A stretch of DNA of 41,500 nucleotides from Xanthobacter tagetidis (GTDB lineage: Bacteria; Pseudomonadota; Alphaproteobacteria; Rhizobiales; Xanthobacteraceae): positions 1 through 41,500 of the forward strand of contig NZ_RCTF01000026.1 of the NCBI RefSeq assembly GCF_003667445.1, given 5' to 3'. Position 1 is the first letter of the stretch, and each line of letters begins with the position of its first letter. This document shows, in pieces, positions 1-8,360 of this stretch. The notes under the pieces were generated by a model, which was not told the origin of the DNA, searched no databases, and was given only the letters and a program-made list of their open reading frames with translations. The position numbers and the translations under genes are program-made.

Positions 1-45
1 TCCTCGCCGGACCCCCGGCCTGCCGGAGTAAACGGCCTCCCGCCC

Positions 46-80
46 GCGCCTGCGGAGCGTTAGGGGCGCTCCGCAGGCGC
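46..80. terminator. Strong hairpin downstream of tctA, possible terminator
   Basis: A perfect 14-bp inverted repeat (46-59 and 67-80) with a 7-nt loop lies about 95 bases past the tctA stop. No clear T-run follows on the minus strand, so intrinsic termination is inferred from stem strength only. Nothing else is recognisable in 1-173. Confidence 0.4.
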
Positions 81-173
81 TCTCATTCCAACACATCTCA
101 AACAGACAAGCCGGGGGATGACGGCGGGTGGGGTGGCGGCGGTGGCGCGGAAAAAGCTGGCGGCGCCCGCCCC

Positions 174-1673
174 TCACTCCTGCAGCGCCTCCTCCCGCGT
201 GGTGCGGATGGCGGGGACGATCAGCACCACCAGCAGGGCCACGGATGCGATCAGGAAGCCGAGGCTGATGGGCTGGGTGAGGAAGATCGAGGAATTGCCG
301 CGCGAGATCAGCATCGCCCGGCGCAGATTCTCCTCCATCATGGGGCCGAGGATGAAGCCGAGGATCAGCGGCGCCGGCTCGCAGTCGAGCTTCACGAACA
401 CGTAGCCGAGCACGGCCAGCGCGCCCATCAGATAGATGTCGAACACGCTGTTGCTGCTGGAATAGGCGCCGATGACGCAGAACAGCAGGATGGCCGGGAA
501 CAGCAGCCGGTAGGGCACCTTCAGCAGCCGGATCCAAAGCCCCACCAGCGGCAGGTTCAGCACCAGAAGCATCAGATTGCCCACCCACATGGAGGCGATC
601 AGGCCCCAGAACAGGCCCGGCCGCTCGCTCATCACCGTGGGCCCCGGGGCGATGCCCTGGATCATCATGGCGCCGATCATCAGCGCCATCGTCGGGTTCG
701 AGGGGATGCCGAGCGTGATCATGGGAATGAACGAGGTCTGCGCGCCGGCATTGTTGGCCGATTCCGGCCCCGCCACGCCGCGGATGTCGCCATGGCCGAA
801 ATTGCGCGGCGGCTTCGCCACCTTCTTCTCCAGCATGTAGGAGGCGAAGGAGGCGAGCAGCGCCCCGCCGCCCGGCAGAACGCCGAGAATGGCGCCGAGG
901 CCGGTGCCGCGCAGGATCGCGGGGGCCGAGATCTTCAGATCGTGCAGGCTCGGCAGCACCCGGCCGATGCGCTGGGCGGTGACGGAGCGATCCTGCTCAG
1001 TCTCCAGGTTGCAGGCCACCTCGGCGATGCCGAACAGCGCCATGGACAAGGCGATGAAGCCGATGCCGTCGCGCAGTTCCGGGAAGCCGAGGTCGTAGCG
1101 CGCGGTGCCGGAATTCACGTCGGTGCCCACGAGGCCGAGCAGAAGGCCCAGCAGCACCATGCCGATGGCCTTGATGAGCGATCCGCGCGCCAGCACCACC
1201 GCGGCGATGAGGCCGAACACCATGAGCGAGAAGTATTCCGCCGGCCCGAACTCCAGCGCGAGATCGGACAGGACCGGCGCGAAGTAGGCGATGGCGATGG
1301 TGGAGACGCAGCCGGCGAAGAACGAGCCGATGGCGGCGATGCCCAGCGCCGGACCCGCGCGTCCGGTGCGGGCCATGCGGTAGCCGTCGATGGCGGTCAC
1401 CACGGAGGAGGATTCGCCGGGAATGTTGACCAGGATCGCCGTGGTGGAGCCGCCATACTGCGCGCCGTAATAGATGCCCGCCAGCATGATGAGCGCCGAG
1501 TCCGGCGGCAGGGTGAAGGTGATGGGCAAGAGCATCGCCACGCTCGCCACCGGACCGAGCCCGGGCAGCACGCCCACCAGCGTGCCCAGCAGCACGCCGA
1601 TGAAGCAGTAGGCGATGTTGGCGAAGGTCAGCGCGACCGAGAAGCCGAGTTCCAGATTGGCAATGGTTTCCAC
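174..1673 (-). CDS. tctA: Tripartite tricarboxylate transporter, large permease TctA
   Basis: A 499-residue polytopic inner-membrane protein, the usual length for TctA. This is the large 12-TM-class subunit of TTT solute transporters, which move carboxylates with a periplasmic binding protein (TctC/Bug). The N-terminus carries the family glycine/proline signature (GVLPGLGPVASVAMLLP, about residues 35-51), then GIYYGAQYGGSTTAILVNIPGE around 67-88. A matching second half includes LGVLPGGGALLASF and TLGIPSNPTMALMIG. tctB lies directly upstream with an 18-base gap. No tctC is in the window, so the binding protein must be encoded elsewhere. It sits downstream of a 2-hydroxy-acid catabolic gene set, so a hydroxy- or keto-acid substrate is an inference. 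Confidence 0.92.
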   Translation of the reverse strand: METIANLELGFSVALTFANIAYCFIGVLLGTLVGVLPGLGPVASVAMLLPITFTLPPDSALIMLAGIYYGAQYGGSTTAILVNIPGESSSVVTAIDGYRMARTGRAGPALGIAAIGSFFAGCVSTIAIAYFAPVLSDLALEFGPAEYFSLMVFGLIAAVVLARGSLIKAIGMVLLGLLLGLVGTDVNSGTARYDLGFPELRDGIGFIALSMALFGIAEVACNLETEQDRSVTAQRIGRVLPSLHDLKISAPAILRGTGLGAILGVLPGGGALLASFASYMLEKKVAKPPRNFGHGDIRGVAGPESANNAGAQTSFIPMITLGIPSNPTMALMIGAMMIQGIAPGPTVMSERPGLFWGLIASMWVGNLMLLVLNLPLVGLWIRLLKVPYRLLFPAILLFCVIGAYSSSNSVFDIYLMGALAVLGYVFVKLDCEPAPLILGFILGPMMEENLRRAMLISRGNSSIFLTQPISLGFLIASVALLVVLIVPAIRTTREEALQE

Positions 1674-1691
1674 GTCAGGCCTCCCCGGGCG

Positions 1692-2141
1692 CTAGTAGGA
1701 GGGCCACACGGGCAGCGGGAGCCCGAGGATCGTGACGAACAGCAGCACCGCGCCGACCGACAGGCCCGCGGCGAGCAGAACGGCTTCCTTGAACCGGAAT
1801 TCGGGGCTCGACAGGCCGCCCACCAGCACCAAGGCGGCGGCCGAGATCAGGAGGCCGAGCGGCCGCAGCATGAGCCCGAACAGCACCATGGCCGCGAGCA
1901 GCGACAGCAGCGGGCGCAACTGCACGCGCGGCAAGCCGTCGCCGGGAACGACAAGGCTGCGCACCATCACCGCGAGCCCGACCCCGGCCAGGAGCACGCC
2001 CAGCACCAGGGGAAAGAAGCCGGCCCCCATGCGCGCCGGCGTGCCCTGGGCGTAGCTCGTGGCGGCCACCGCCGCGAAGGCGGCGCCGAGGCCGGCGAAC
2101 AGGATCCCGGCGAGGAAGTCCTTGGTGGATGCGATACGCAT
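1692..2141 (-). CDS. tctB: Tripartite tricarboxylate transporter, small subunit TctB
   Basis: A 149-residue protein with about four hydrophobic segments, the size and topology of TctB, the small membrane subunit that partners TctA. The start is placed at the Met before RIASTKDF because a GAGGGG ribosome-binding site lies a few bases upstream. A longer frame to 2195 adds a basic, non-hydrophobic stretch without a site. The first segment (DFLAGILFAGLGAAFA) and the GTPARMGAGFFPLVLG motif are typical of the DUF1468/TctB family. It is probably co-transcribed with tctA. The 237-base gap to the upstream aldehyde dehydrogenase holds a strong hairpin, so tctBA may also have its own expression control. 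Confidence 0.88.
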   Translation of the reverse strand: MRIASTKDFLAGILFAGLGAAFAAVAATSYAQGTPARMGAGFFPLVLGVLLAGVGLAVMVRSLVVPGDGLPRVQLRPLLSLLAAMVLFGLMLRPLGLLISAAALVLVGGLSSPEFRFKEAVLLAAGLSVGAVLLFVTILGLPLPVWPSY

Positions 2142-2331
2142 GGTTCCCCTCATCTGCGCGCGGAAGCCCCACGATGCGCCGCGCCGGGGCGGCACGGGCG
2201 GCCGATCGGCGCAGAAGCGAAATTCGGGAGCGGCCCTGCGGGTGCCGCCGCGTTGCCTCGCGGCGGTGCCCTGTGCATGTCTCTGGATCGGTCGGGCCGC
2301 GGCCGGCTCTTCGGCCGGTCCGCGCTGGTGT

Positions 2332-2385
2332 CCGCCCGCCGCGGAACGGCGGGCGGCAGTCGTCGTCAGGCCCCGTCGTCAGGCC
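2332..2385 (-). repeat. Hairpin and short tandem repeat in the ALDH-tctB gap
   Basis: A perfect 10-bp stem with a 5-nt loop (2332-2341, 2347-2356) lies just downstream of the aldehyde dehydrogenase stop. A 12-bp sequence is repeated with a 13-bp period at 2361-2385, and its second copy covers that stop codon. There is no T-run. The hairpin could partly terminate, or stabilise the upstream message. The rest of 2142-2331 shows no gene. Confidence 0.4.
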
Positions 2386-3824
2386 ATCTCGTAGCCGAGG
2401 ATCGCCTTGATCTCGAGGAAGTCCTCAAGGCCGTAGATGCCGGCCTCGCGGCCGTTGCCGGACTGCTTGTAGCCGCCGAAGGGCGCCTCCACGTCCTGCA
2501 GCTTCCCGTGCGGCGCGCCGTTGAGATAGATGCGGCCGGCGCGCAGCTCCATGCCGACCTCGCGCGCCTCCTCCAGCGAGCCCGCCCACACATAGCCGGC
2601 GAGGCCGTAGATGGTGCCGTTGGCGATCGCCACGGCGTCGTCCTTGTCCTTGTAGGGCAGCATGGACAGCACCGGGCCGAAGATCTCCTGCTGGGCGATG
2701 GTCATCGCCGGCGTCACGTCGGAGAACACGGTGGGCTTCACGTAATAGCCGCGGTTGAGCCCGGCGGGCCGGCCGAGGCCGCCGGCGGCGAGCGTCGCGC
2801 CTTCCTCGATGCCGATGCGGATCAGGTGCTGCACCCGGTCGAACTGCGCCTCGCTCACCAGCGGGCCGAGGCGGGTGCCCTCGGCGAGCGGATCGCCCAC
2901 CACCACGGCCTCGGCGGTGCGCCGGGCAATGGCGGTGGCTTCGGCGAGCTGGTCCTGGTGGATCAGCATGCGGGTGGGCGCCTGGCAGGACTGCCCGGTA
3001 TTGGTGAAGGCACGCAGCGTTCCGGCCGAGACCGCCGCCTCCAGGTCCGCGCCCGGCAGGATGATGTTGGCCGACTTGCCTCCCAGCTCCTGGTGCACGC
3101 GCTTCACCGTGTCCGCGGCCGCCTTCGCCACCAGGATGCCGGCGCGCGTCGAGCCGGTGAACGACACCATGTCGATGTCGGGATGGCGCGAGATCGCCTC
3201 GCCCACCGTCGGCCCGTCGCCGTTGACGAGGTTGAACACGCCCTTCGGCACCCCCGCCTCATGGAGGATCTCGGTGAGGATGATGGTGGAGAGCGGCGCC
3301 ATCTCGGACGGCTTCACCACGCAGGTGCAGCCGGCCGCGAGCGAGGGCGCGAACTTCGAGGCGACCTGGTTGATCGGCCAGTTCCACGGGGTGATGAAGC
3401 CGCACACGCCGATCGGCTCGCGCACGATGCGCGTGGTGCCGCCGAGCATGTGGCCGAAATCGTAGTCCTTCAGGACCTTGGCGGCCTCCTTGAAGTGCTC
3501 CAGCGTGGTGTTGGTCTGCACCTGCATGGCGAACCAGAGCGGCGAGCCCATCTCAGCGGTGATGGCGCGGGCGAGGTCGTCCATGCGGCTCTCGAACACC
3601 GCGATGATGCGGTGGAGGAGGGCGAGGCGCTCCTCCTTGGTGGTCTTCGAGAAGGTCGTGAACGCGGCGCGGGCGGCCTTCACCGCCCGGTCCACGTCCT
3701 CGGCGCCGCCCATGCTGATCTGGCCGGCGGGCTCCTCGGTGGCCGGGTTGATGACGTCGAACAGCTTCGGCGCGACCGGGTCGACCCATTCGCCGTTGAT
3801 GTAGAACTTGGTGGTGTTGCTCAT
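2379..3824 (-). CDS. NAD(P)-dependent aldehyde dehydrogenase
   Basis: A 481-residue member of the aldehyde dehydrogenase superfamily, oxidising an aldehyde to its acid with NAD(P)+. Visible landmarks are the oxyanion Asn in TPWNWP (N148), the cofactor loop SFTGSTRAG (211-219), the general-base Glu in ELGGK (E246) and the catalytic Cys in NTGQSC (C280). The C-terminal EAPFGGYKQSGNGRE is the usual dimer/active-site closing segment. It lies between the ThDP enzyme (62-base gap upstream) and the transporter genes, as a benzaldehyde-dehydrogenase-like step would in a mandelate-type pathway. Sequence alone does not fix the substrate. Confidence 0.93.
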   Translation of the reverse strand: MSNTTKFYINGEWVDPVAPKLFDVINPATEEPAGQISMGGAEDVDRAVKAARAAFTTFSKTTKEERLALLHRIIAVFESRMDDLARAITAEMGSPLWFAMQVQTNTTLEHFKEAAKVLKDYDFGHMLGGTTRIVREPIGVCGFITPWNWPINQVASKFAPSLAAGCTCVVKPSEMAPLSTIILTEILHEAGVPKGVFNLVNGDGPTVGEAISRHPDIDMVSFTGSTRAGILVAKAAADTVKRVHQELGGKSANIILPGADLEAAVSAGTLRAFTNTGQSCQAPTRMLIHQDQLAEATAIARRTAEAVVVGDPLAEGTRLGPLVSEAQFDRVQHLIRIGIEEGATLAAGGLGRPAGLNRGYYVKPTVFSDVTPAMTIAQQEIFGPVLSMLPYKDKDDAVAIANGTIYGLAGYVWAGSLEEAREVGMELRAGRIYLNGAPHGKLQDVEAPFGGYKQSGNGREAGIYGLEDFLEIKAILGYEMA

Positions 3825-3886
3825 CGCGCTGAGGCTCCTCGCCGTTCGAGCCCCCGGCCCTTGGGCCGGGGACTTGGATCTTGGAA

Positions 3887-5662
3887 TCAGGCGCCGCGGG
3901 ACAGCGGCGGATTGGCATAGCCCGGCGTCACATGGACATCGAGCAGATACGGCTTTCCGGCCCGTACCGCTTCGAGGCCGCGCTTCAGCGCCTCCTCAAG
4001 CTCGGCGACGGTCCGGATCGGCCCTTCGGCCTCCACGCCCTGGCACCGCGCCATTCCGGCGAGGTCGACCACCGGCTCGTCCATGCGCTGGCCGATCCAG
4101 CGGTTCTCCGGCGGGCGGCTGCGCGCCTTGGCGACCGCTTCCTGGTGGATCTCGTCGTTGAAGTTGGAGCGGTTGTTGGAGACGATGAACAGCGCCGGAA
4201 TGCCGTAGTGCGCGGCGGTCCAGAGCGCGGTGACGCCCTGGAGGAAGTCGCCGTCGCCCAGCACCGACACCACCGGACGCGCCGCGTCCTTGAGCGCCAG
4301 CGCGACGCCGACCGTGAGGCCGGGGCCGGCCGCGAGGCCCGCGCCGCCGTCATGCCCCATGAAGTCGTAGGGATCGCGGAAGTGGTAGGCGTCGCCCGCC
4401 CAGCCGATGGTGACGTGGGCGAGGGTGAAGGTCTGCTCCCCGCGGGCCTTGGCCAGCGCGATCTCGATGTCGCGCGGGGCAAGCTCGGTGGCGGCGCCGG
4501 CGCTGTAGGCCGGCACCGGATAGGTGTTGCGGCTCGTGCCGTCCCACTTCGCCTTGCCGGCGAGCTTGCGCTCCACCAGCGCCAGAACGTCTTCCACCAC
4601 CGTGTCGGCGCCGGCGGCGATCGGCACGTCCACCGGAGGCAGCGCGAAATAGTCCATGCTCCAGCCCCGGTGCAGCGACGCGTCGAGCGTCACATGGGCG
4701 ATCTTGGCCGGGTAGCTTTCCGTGGCGCGGGTCATCTGCAGCAGGAAGCCGTTGAGGTCCACCCAGTCGAACGAGACGATCACGTCCGCCTTGCGCACGA
4801 TCTCCTTGGCGGTGGGGCTCAGCCAGTAGAAGGGCGGCACCACGTGGAGGCCGTGGTCGGTGGGGAACACCGCGCGCTCGCGGATCGAGGTCATGACCGA
4901 GGCGCCCGACAGCTCGGCGAGGCGCACGCGGCGGTCCCAGGCGGCCTGATCGCGGCCGGCGCGGCCGAACAGGATCAGCGGGTTCTCGGCCTTGGCAAGC
5001 ATCTCGGCCACCGCCTCGACATCGGCCGGATTGGCGCGCGGCGTGGCGGCGGGCTGGTAGCGCGCGGTGGTGGGGATCGCCAGCGGCTCGTCGAGCTTCT
5101 GCTCCTGGAGCCCGGCGTCGAGGCAGATATAGACCGGCGCGGTGGGCTGGGAATTGGTCAGCTGGTTGCCGCGCAGGAACGCCTCGACGATGCCGTGCGG
5201 CGAGCGCGGCTCGTCGTCCCACTTGATGTAGTCGCGCAGCAGCGCGCCCTGGTCCTTGGCGGTGTGGATCCAGTCGATCCAGGGACGGCGCTTCTCGGGG
5301 GCGACGGGGCCGGTGGCGCCCACCACGATCATCGGCGCGCGGTCGCACCAGGCGTTGAAGATGCCCATGGAGCCGTGCAGCAGGCCCACGTTCGAGTGCA
5401 GCACGCAGGCCATCGCCTTCTCGGTGACCTTGGCGTAGCCGTGGGCGATCGAGACCACGTGGTCCTCGTTGAGGCACAGCAGCATCTGCGGCGCCTCGTT
5501 GCCGAGATGGTTGACCAGGCTGTCGTGGAACCCGCGGTAGCTCGCGCCGGGATTGAGCGAGATATAGGGAATGTCCAGCTCGCGCAGCATGCGGGCGGCG
5601 ACGTCGCTGCCCCATTCGGCGGCGTTGGAGGGCGTGACCTTCGGGCGTTCGATGTTCTTCAT
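3887..5662 (-). CDS. Thiamine diphosphate-dependent 2-keto-acid decarboxylase-like enzyme
   Basis: A 591-residue protein of the acetolactate synthase / benzoylformate decarboxylase superfamily. The N-terminal PYR domain contains the cofactor-activating Glu in LCLNEDHVV. The C-terminal PP domain holds the metal/ThDP motif starting LGDGDF and ending VSNN, near residues 466-493. The family either decarboxylates 2-keto acids or ligates aldehydes. Its setting between an FMN 2-hydroxy-acid oxidase and an aldehyde dehydrogenase favours decarboxylation (inference). The start is the Met of MKNIERPK; the frame runs open to 6145, but that extension lies over the next gene. A 2-hydroxyacyl-CoA lyase or sulfoacetaldehyde-type activity cannot be excluded. 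Confidence 0.88.
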   Translation of the reverse strand: MKNIERPKVTPSNAAEWGSDVAARMLRELDIPYISLNPGASYRGFHDSLVNHLGNEAPQMLLCLNEDHVVSIAHGYAKVTEKAMACVLHSNVGLLHGSMGIFNAWCDRAPMIVVGATGPVAPEKRRPWIDWIHTAKDQGALLRDYIKWDDEPRSPHGIVEAFLRGNQLTNSQPTAPVYICLDAGLQEQKLDEPLAIPTTARYQPAATPRANPADVEAVAEMLAKAENPLILFGRAGRDQAAWDRRVRLAELSGASVMTSIRERAVFPTDHGLHVVPPFYWLSPTAKEIVRKADVIVSFDWVDLNGFLLQMTRATESYPAKIAHVTLDASLHRGWSMDYFALPPVDVPIAAGADTVVEDVLALVERKLAGKAKWDGTSRNTYPVPAYSAGAATELAPRDIEIALAKARGEQTFTLAHVTIGWAGDAYHFRDPYDFMGHDGGAGLAAGPGLTVGVALALKDAARPVVSVLGDGDFLQGVTALWTAAHYGIPALFIVSNNRSNFNDEIHQEAVAKARSRPPENRWIGQRMDEPVVDLAGMARCQGVEAEGPIRTVAELEEALKRGLEAVRAGKPYLLDVHVTPGYANPPLSRGA

Positions 5663-5721
5663 TCGCTCGTCTTTCTCGACTGGAAGGGGTGCTATGGACG
5701 GGCCAGGCCTCTGAGCGCGGG

Positions 5722-6840
5722 CTATCGGGGCGGCAGGCCGGCGGGGGCCGGCAGGCGCAGGGTGGACAAGGCGGTGGATGGGCCGACCGGCGCCGCTTTG
5801 CGCAGCAGGTGCGGCCCGAGACCGGCGAGGGACGGGCAGCCGAGCAGCGCGAGCGTGGTGCGCAGTTCCGCGCCGAGAATCTCGATCAGACGCACGACGC
5901 CGGCTTCGCCGTCTGCGGCGAGAGCCGCGCCCTGGGCCTTGCCGAGGCCGACGAGGTCGGCGCCCAGCGCCCGCGCCTTGGCGATGTCGGTGCCGCGCAG
6001 CATGCCGCCGTCGACGAAAATCCGGGCGCGGCCGGCGACGGCGCCGCAGATCTCCCCGAGCTGGTCGAGGGCGGCCACCGCATGGTCGAGCTGCCGCCCG
6101 CCGTGATTGGAGGCATAGACCACGTCGACCCCGTGCTCGACGCACAGCCGCGCATCCTCGGCATCGAGCACGCCCTTGACGATGAGCGGCAGGCGGGTGC
6201 GCGCCTTGAGCCAGGCGATGGTGTCGAAGGAGAGCTGCGCCTGCTCGTCGGCGATCTGCACGTCCTTGCGGTCGCCGAGATTGGCGCGGTCCACCGCCTG
6301 GGCGGAGGAATAGCGGTTGACGAGATCGCGCTCGCGGCGGCCATAGACCGCGGCATCCACCGTGAGGCAGAGCGCGGCACAGCCTGCGGCCTCGGCGCGC
6401 GCCACGATGTCGTCGAGCCAGTCGCGCCCGCCGCGCATGTAGAGCTGGAGCACCAGGACGGCGCCGGGGGCGCTCGCGCGCACCTGCTCCAGCGTCGGCT
6501 GGGCCATGATGCTCATGAACATGGGCACGCCCGCCGCCTCGGCGGCGCGGGCGCAGGCTGCCGCAGCCTGTTCGTCGAACAGGCGCAGCGAGCCCACCGG
6601 GGCGAGAAACAGCGGCAGCGCGATCGGCGTGCCGAGGAAATCGGCGCCGAGATCGATGCGGGAGACGTCGCGCAGCACCCGCGGCACGAAGGCAAGGCTA
6701 TCGAGCGCGAGGCGGTTGCGGCAGAGGCTGGTTTCCGATTCGGCGCCGCCGGTGAGATAGTCCCAGACCGGCGCATCGAGCGAGGCGCTGGCGCGCTGGA
6801 ACAGCTCGGCGATGGTGCGGGGGCTGTCCGGCGTTGCCAT
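5722..6840 (-). CDS. FMN-dependent 2-hydroxy-acid oxidase/dehydrogenase
   Basis: A 372-residue single-domain TIM-barrel flavoprotein of the glycolate oxidase / lactate oxidase / mandelate dehydrogenase family. These oxidise L-2-hydroxy acids to 2-keto acids. Seen in the sequence: QLYM (132-135), TVDAAVYGRRERD (160-172), the flavin-contacting Lys in VKG (222), the catalytic base His in SNHGGRQLD (H246), and the FMN phosphate-binding FVDGGMLRGTD (275-285). It lacks the long membrane-binding insertion expected in membrane-bound S-mandelate dehydrogenase, so a soluble enzyme is likely. It is the first gene of the minus-strand cluster, directly behind the regulated promoter at 6903-6931, and supplies the keto acid for the next gene product. 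Confidence 0.9.
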   Translation of the reverse strand: MATPDSPRTIAELFQRASASLDAPVWDYLTGGAESETSLCRNRLALDSLAFVPRVLRDVSRIDLGADFLGTPIALPLFLAPVGSLRLFDEQAAAACARAAEAAGVPMFMSIMAQPTLEQVRASAPGAVLVLQLYMRGGRDWLDDIVARAEAAGCAALCLTVDAAVYGRRERDLVNRYSSAQAVDRANLGDRKDVQIADEQAQLSFDTIAWLKARTRLPLIVKGVLDAEDARLCVEHGVDVVYASNHGGRQLDHAVAALDQLGEICGAVAGRARIFVDGGMLRGTDIAKARALGADLVGLGKAQGAALAADGEAGVVRLIEILGAELRTTLALLGCPSLAGLGPHLLRKAAPVGPSTALSTLRLPAPAGLPPR

Positions 6841-6902
6841 GGGAGCCTTGAGCGAGAAATGAGAGCCGGAGCCTTCAAAGAGGCTACAGTTTGAATATAT
6901 TT

Positions 6903-6931
6903 ACGTTAAGATTGTCAGACAAACCTGTCAA
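6903..6931 (-). promoter_or_regulatory. Promoter with GntR/FadR-type operator for the hydroxy-acid operon
   Basis: On the minus strand a perfect -35 TTGACA (6926-6931) is followed after 17 bases by a weak -10 TAACGT (6903-6908), in an AT-rich patch about 60 bases before the first start codon. The spacer contains TTGTCAGACAA (6912-6922), a perfect palindrome around one base. It fits the nTnGTnnnACnAn operator format of FadR/FCD-type GntR regulators. Position between -35 and -10 implies repression. No GntR gene is in the window. Confidence 0.6.
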
Positions 6932-7042
6932 CGGCATCCACGCCCAATTTTTGGGCGAGCCGCTGCCGGCGGCATAGGCCGCGTGCCCCACCCAGCGCCG
7001 CCCCCCGCGCACCACCTTCGCCGCGCGCCGCGGGGCGGCGGC

Positions 7043-7391
7043 ATGGATGCTCCGGTCAAGCCGGAGCATGACGGCGGTGAGGGGCTTCCAGCGTCGGCTC
7101 AATCTTTCACCCCCGTCATCCCCCGGCTCGTCCGGGGGATCCACGCGGCGGCCGGTCCGACGCTTCACTTTCGGACGCCCGCAGGCGGCGCAGTGGATGC
7201 CCCGGACGAGCCGGGGCATGACGGCGGTTGGGGGTACGGCCGGCGGCTCTCGATTGCTCCATCGCCCTCCACCCCGCCGTTGCCCTCCCCGCACCACCGT
7301 CGCCCTCCGACTTGATCGGAGGGCCCATCCGGCGGCCGGGCATACGATGGGAATGGGCCATGGATGCTCCGGTCCAGCCGGAGCATGACGA
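7043..7391. repeat. Cluster A: five alternating palindromic repeat units
   Basis: Five hairpin units lie at about 7043-7074, 7114-7145, 7194-7224, 7298-7330 and 7359-7391. Each has a 9-bp perfect stem and a 5-nt loop, flanked by GGATGC- or CCATCC-type bases on one side and GACGG on the other. Orientation alternates + - + - +. Stem sequences differ between units but both arms change together (CTCCGG, CCCCCGG, GCCCCGG, GCCCTCCG cores), so structure is conserved rather than sequence. They fill the gap 6932-7395; no gene is seen there. Confidence 0.85.
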
Positions 7392-7395
7392 ACGG

Positions 7396-7845
7396 TCAGT
7401 CCTGGTCCGGCTTGCCCACCAGGGTCAGGCGGTTCTCGCCGTCCGCGCGCTCGTAGGAGAGGCTCTCCAGGAAGTTGCGCATGAGCTGCACGCCGTGGCC
7501 GCCGATCTTCGCTTCCTCGATGGAGGCGGGGACGTCGGGCGCGGCGATGGTGGTGGGATCGAAGGCGACGCCGTTGTCGCGGATGCGCACGACGATCCGG
7601 TCCTGCGGCGTGCGCCAGCATTCGATGCGGATGTCCGGGTCGTGGGCGAGCCCGGCGAAGCCGTAGGAGATGACGTTGGTGAGCGCCTCCTCCAGGCTGA
7701 GTTCCAGTCCGAAGCGCGTCGATTGCGGCCAGTCGCCCGCATCGGCGAGGTCGCCGAGCCAGGAGGTCGCCACCGCGATCTCGTCGATGCGCGCGCCGAT
7801 CCGCAGCTCAGAAAGCAGGGACCCGGCTGCGGAAGGGGGGATCAT
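7396..7845 (-). CDS. RsbW-like anti-sigma-type serine kinase (HATPase_c_2)
   Basis: A 149-residue GHKL ATPase-fold protein of the SpoIIAB/RsbW type. These phosphorylate a STAS antagonist and bind it or an alternative partner. The N-box (LSLEEALTNVISYGF, about 49-63, with N57), the G1 box (RDNGVAFDP, 89-97) and the G2 box (GGHGVQ, 115-120) are all present, so ATP binding is likely intact. It lies 9 bases after the STAS gene, the usual antagonist-kinase pairing. No sigma factor gene is in the window. Alphaproteobacterial general stress response normally uses PhyR-NepR-EcfG, so this protein probably controls another target, as in Bordetella BtrUVW. That target is unknown. Confidence 0.88.
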   Translation of the reverse strand: MIPPSAAGSLLSELRIGARIDEIAVATSWLGDLADAGDWPQSTRFGLELSLEEALTNVISYGFAGLAHDPDIRIECWRTPQDRIVVRIRDNGVAFDPTTIAAPDVPASIEEAKIGGHGVQLMRNFLESLSYERADGENRLTLVGKPDQD

Positions 7846-7854
7846 GTGGGGCGC

Positions 7855-8217
7855 TTAGGCCGGCCCACCGCCGGGAACGAGGGTTCCCGCCCGGCCCACC
7901 GCTTCCTCCCGCGTCGCCACGATGGCGATGAGCTGGTCGACGCCGGTCGAGCGCAGCACCTTCTCCACCTGCGGATCGCAGCCGTAAAGGATCATGTGCC
8001 CGCTGCGGCGGGTCAGCGCCTTGGCGTTGGCGAGCAGCAGGCGGATGCCGATGGAGGCGAGGAACGTCACGCCGCTCAGGTCCACCACCACCACGCTGGC
8101 CTCGCGCGCCGCCGCCGCGAACTGGGCCTCCACGGCCCCTGCGCCGGCAATGTCCAGGCGTCCGGCAAGCGCCGCGAGCGTCACCTGGTTGCCGAGCTCG
8201 GTCGTCTCGATCTTCAT
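7855..8217 (-). CDS. STAS-domain anti-sigma factor antagonist (SpoIIAA/RsbV-like)
   Basis: A 120-residue single STAS domain. The core reads VVVVDLSGVTFLASIGIRLLL, with S55 in the position of the phospho-acceptor Ser of SpoIIAA/RsbV; the residue after it is Ile where classical RsbV has Ser or Thr. The neighbouring RsbW-like kinase would phosphorylate S55, and the SpoIIE-type phosphatase at 12731-14782 would reverse it (inferred from family roles). The 143-base gap to the upstream MFS-sensor gene holds no gene, so the pair may have its own promoter or be read through. Confidence 0.88.
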   Translation of the reverse strand: MKIETTELGNQVTLAALAGRLDIAGAGAVEAQFAAAAREASVVVVDLSGVTFLASIGIRLLLANAKALTRRSGHMILYGCDPQVEKVLRSTGVDQLIAIVATREEAVGRAGTLVPGGGPA

Positions 8218-8360
8218 AACCGCATCGATCTCCCGGGAAGGGGCTGAGGCGTTGTGGCCGCGGCGCGCATGGGCGCCCCGGCCGGAACCGGCGTCACTCT
8301 AGTGCGCGATCCGGCCGGATGGAACCACCGTTTGGCGCGATCCCACCGTCCGTTCGCCGT

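Noticed and set aside
792..3920. 1042-residue open frame on the plus strand opposite tctA, tctB and the aldehyde dehydrogenase
   Set aside because: Its translation is His/Arg/Gly/Ala-rich low complexity without domains, the usual shadow of high-GC genes; the opposite strand carries recognisable families.
7043..7391. CRISPR-like spacing of repeated motifs
   Set aside because: Units are inverted relative to each other, stems vary by covariation, spacers differ in length and no cas genes are present; they are palindromic interspersed repeats.
7396..8217. Naming the kinase/antagonist pair rsbW/rsbV with a sigma-B-type role
   Set aside because: No sigma factor is nearby and alphaproteobacteria generally use PhyR-NepR-EcfG for general stress, so the target is left open and no symbol is given.
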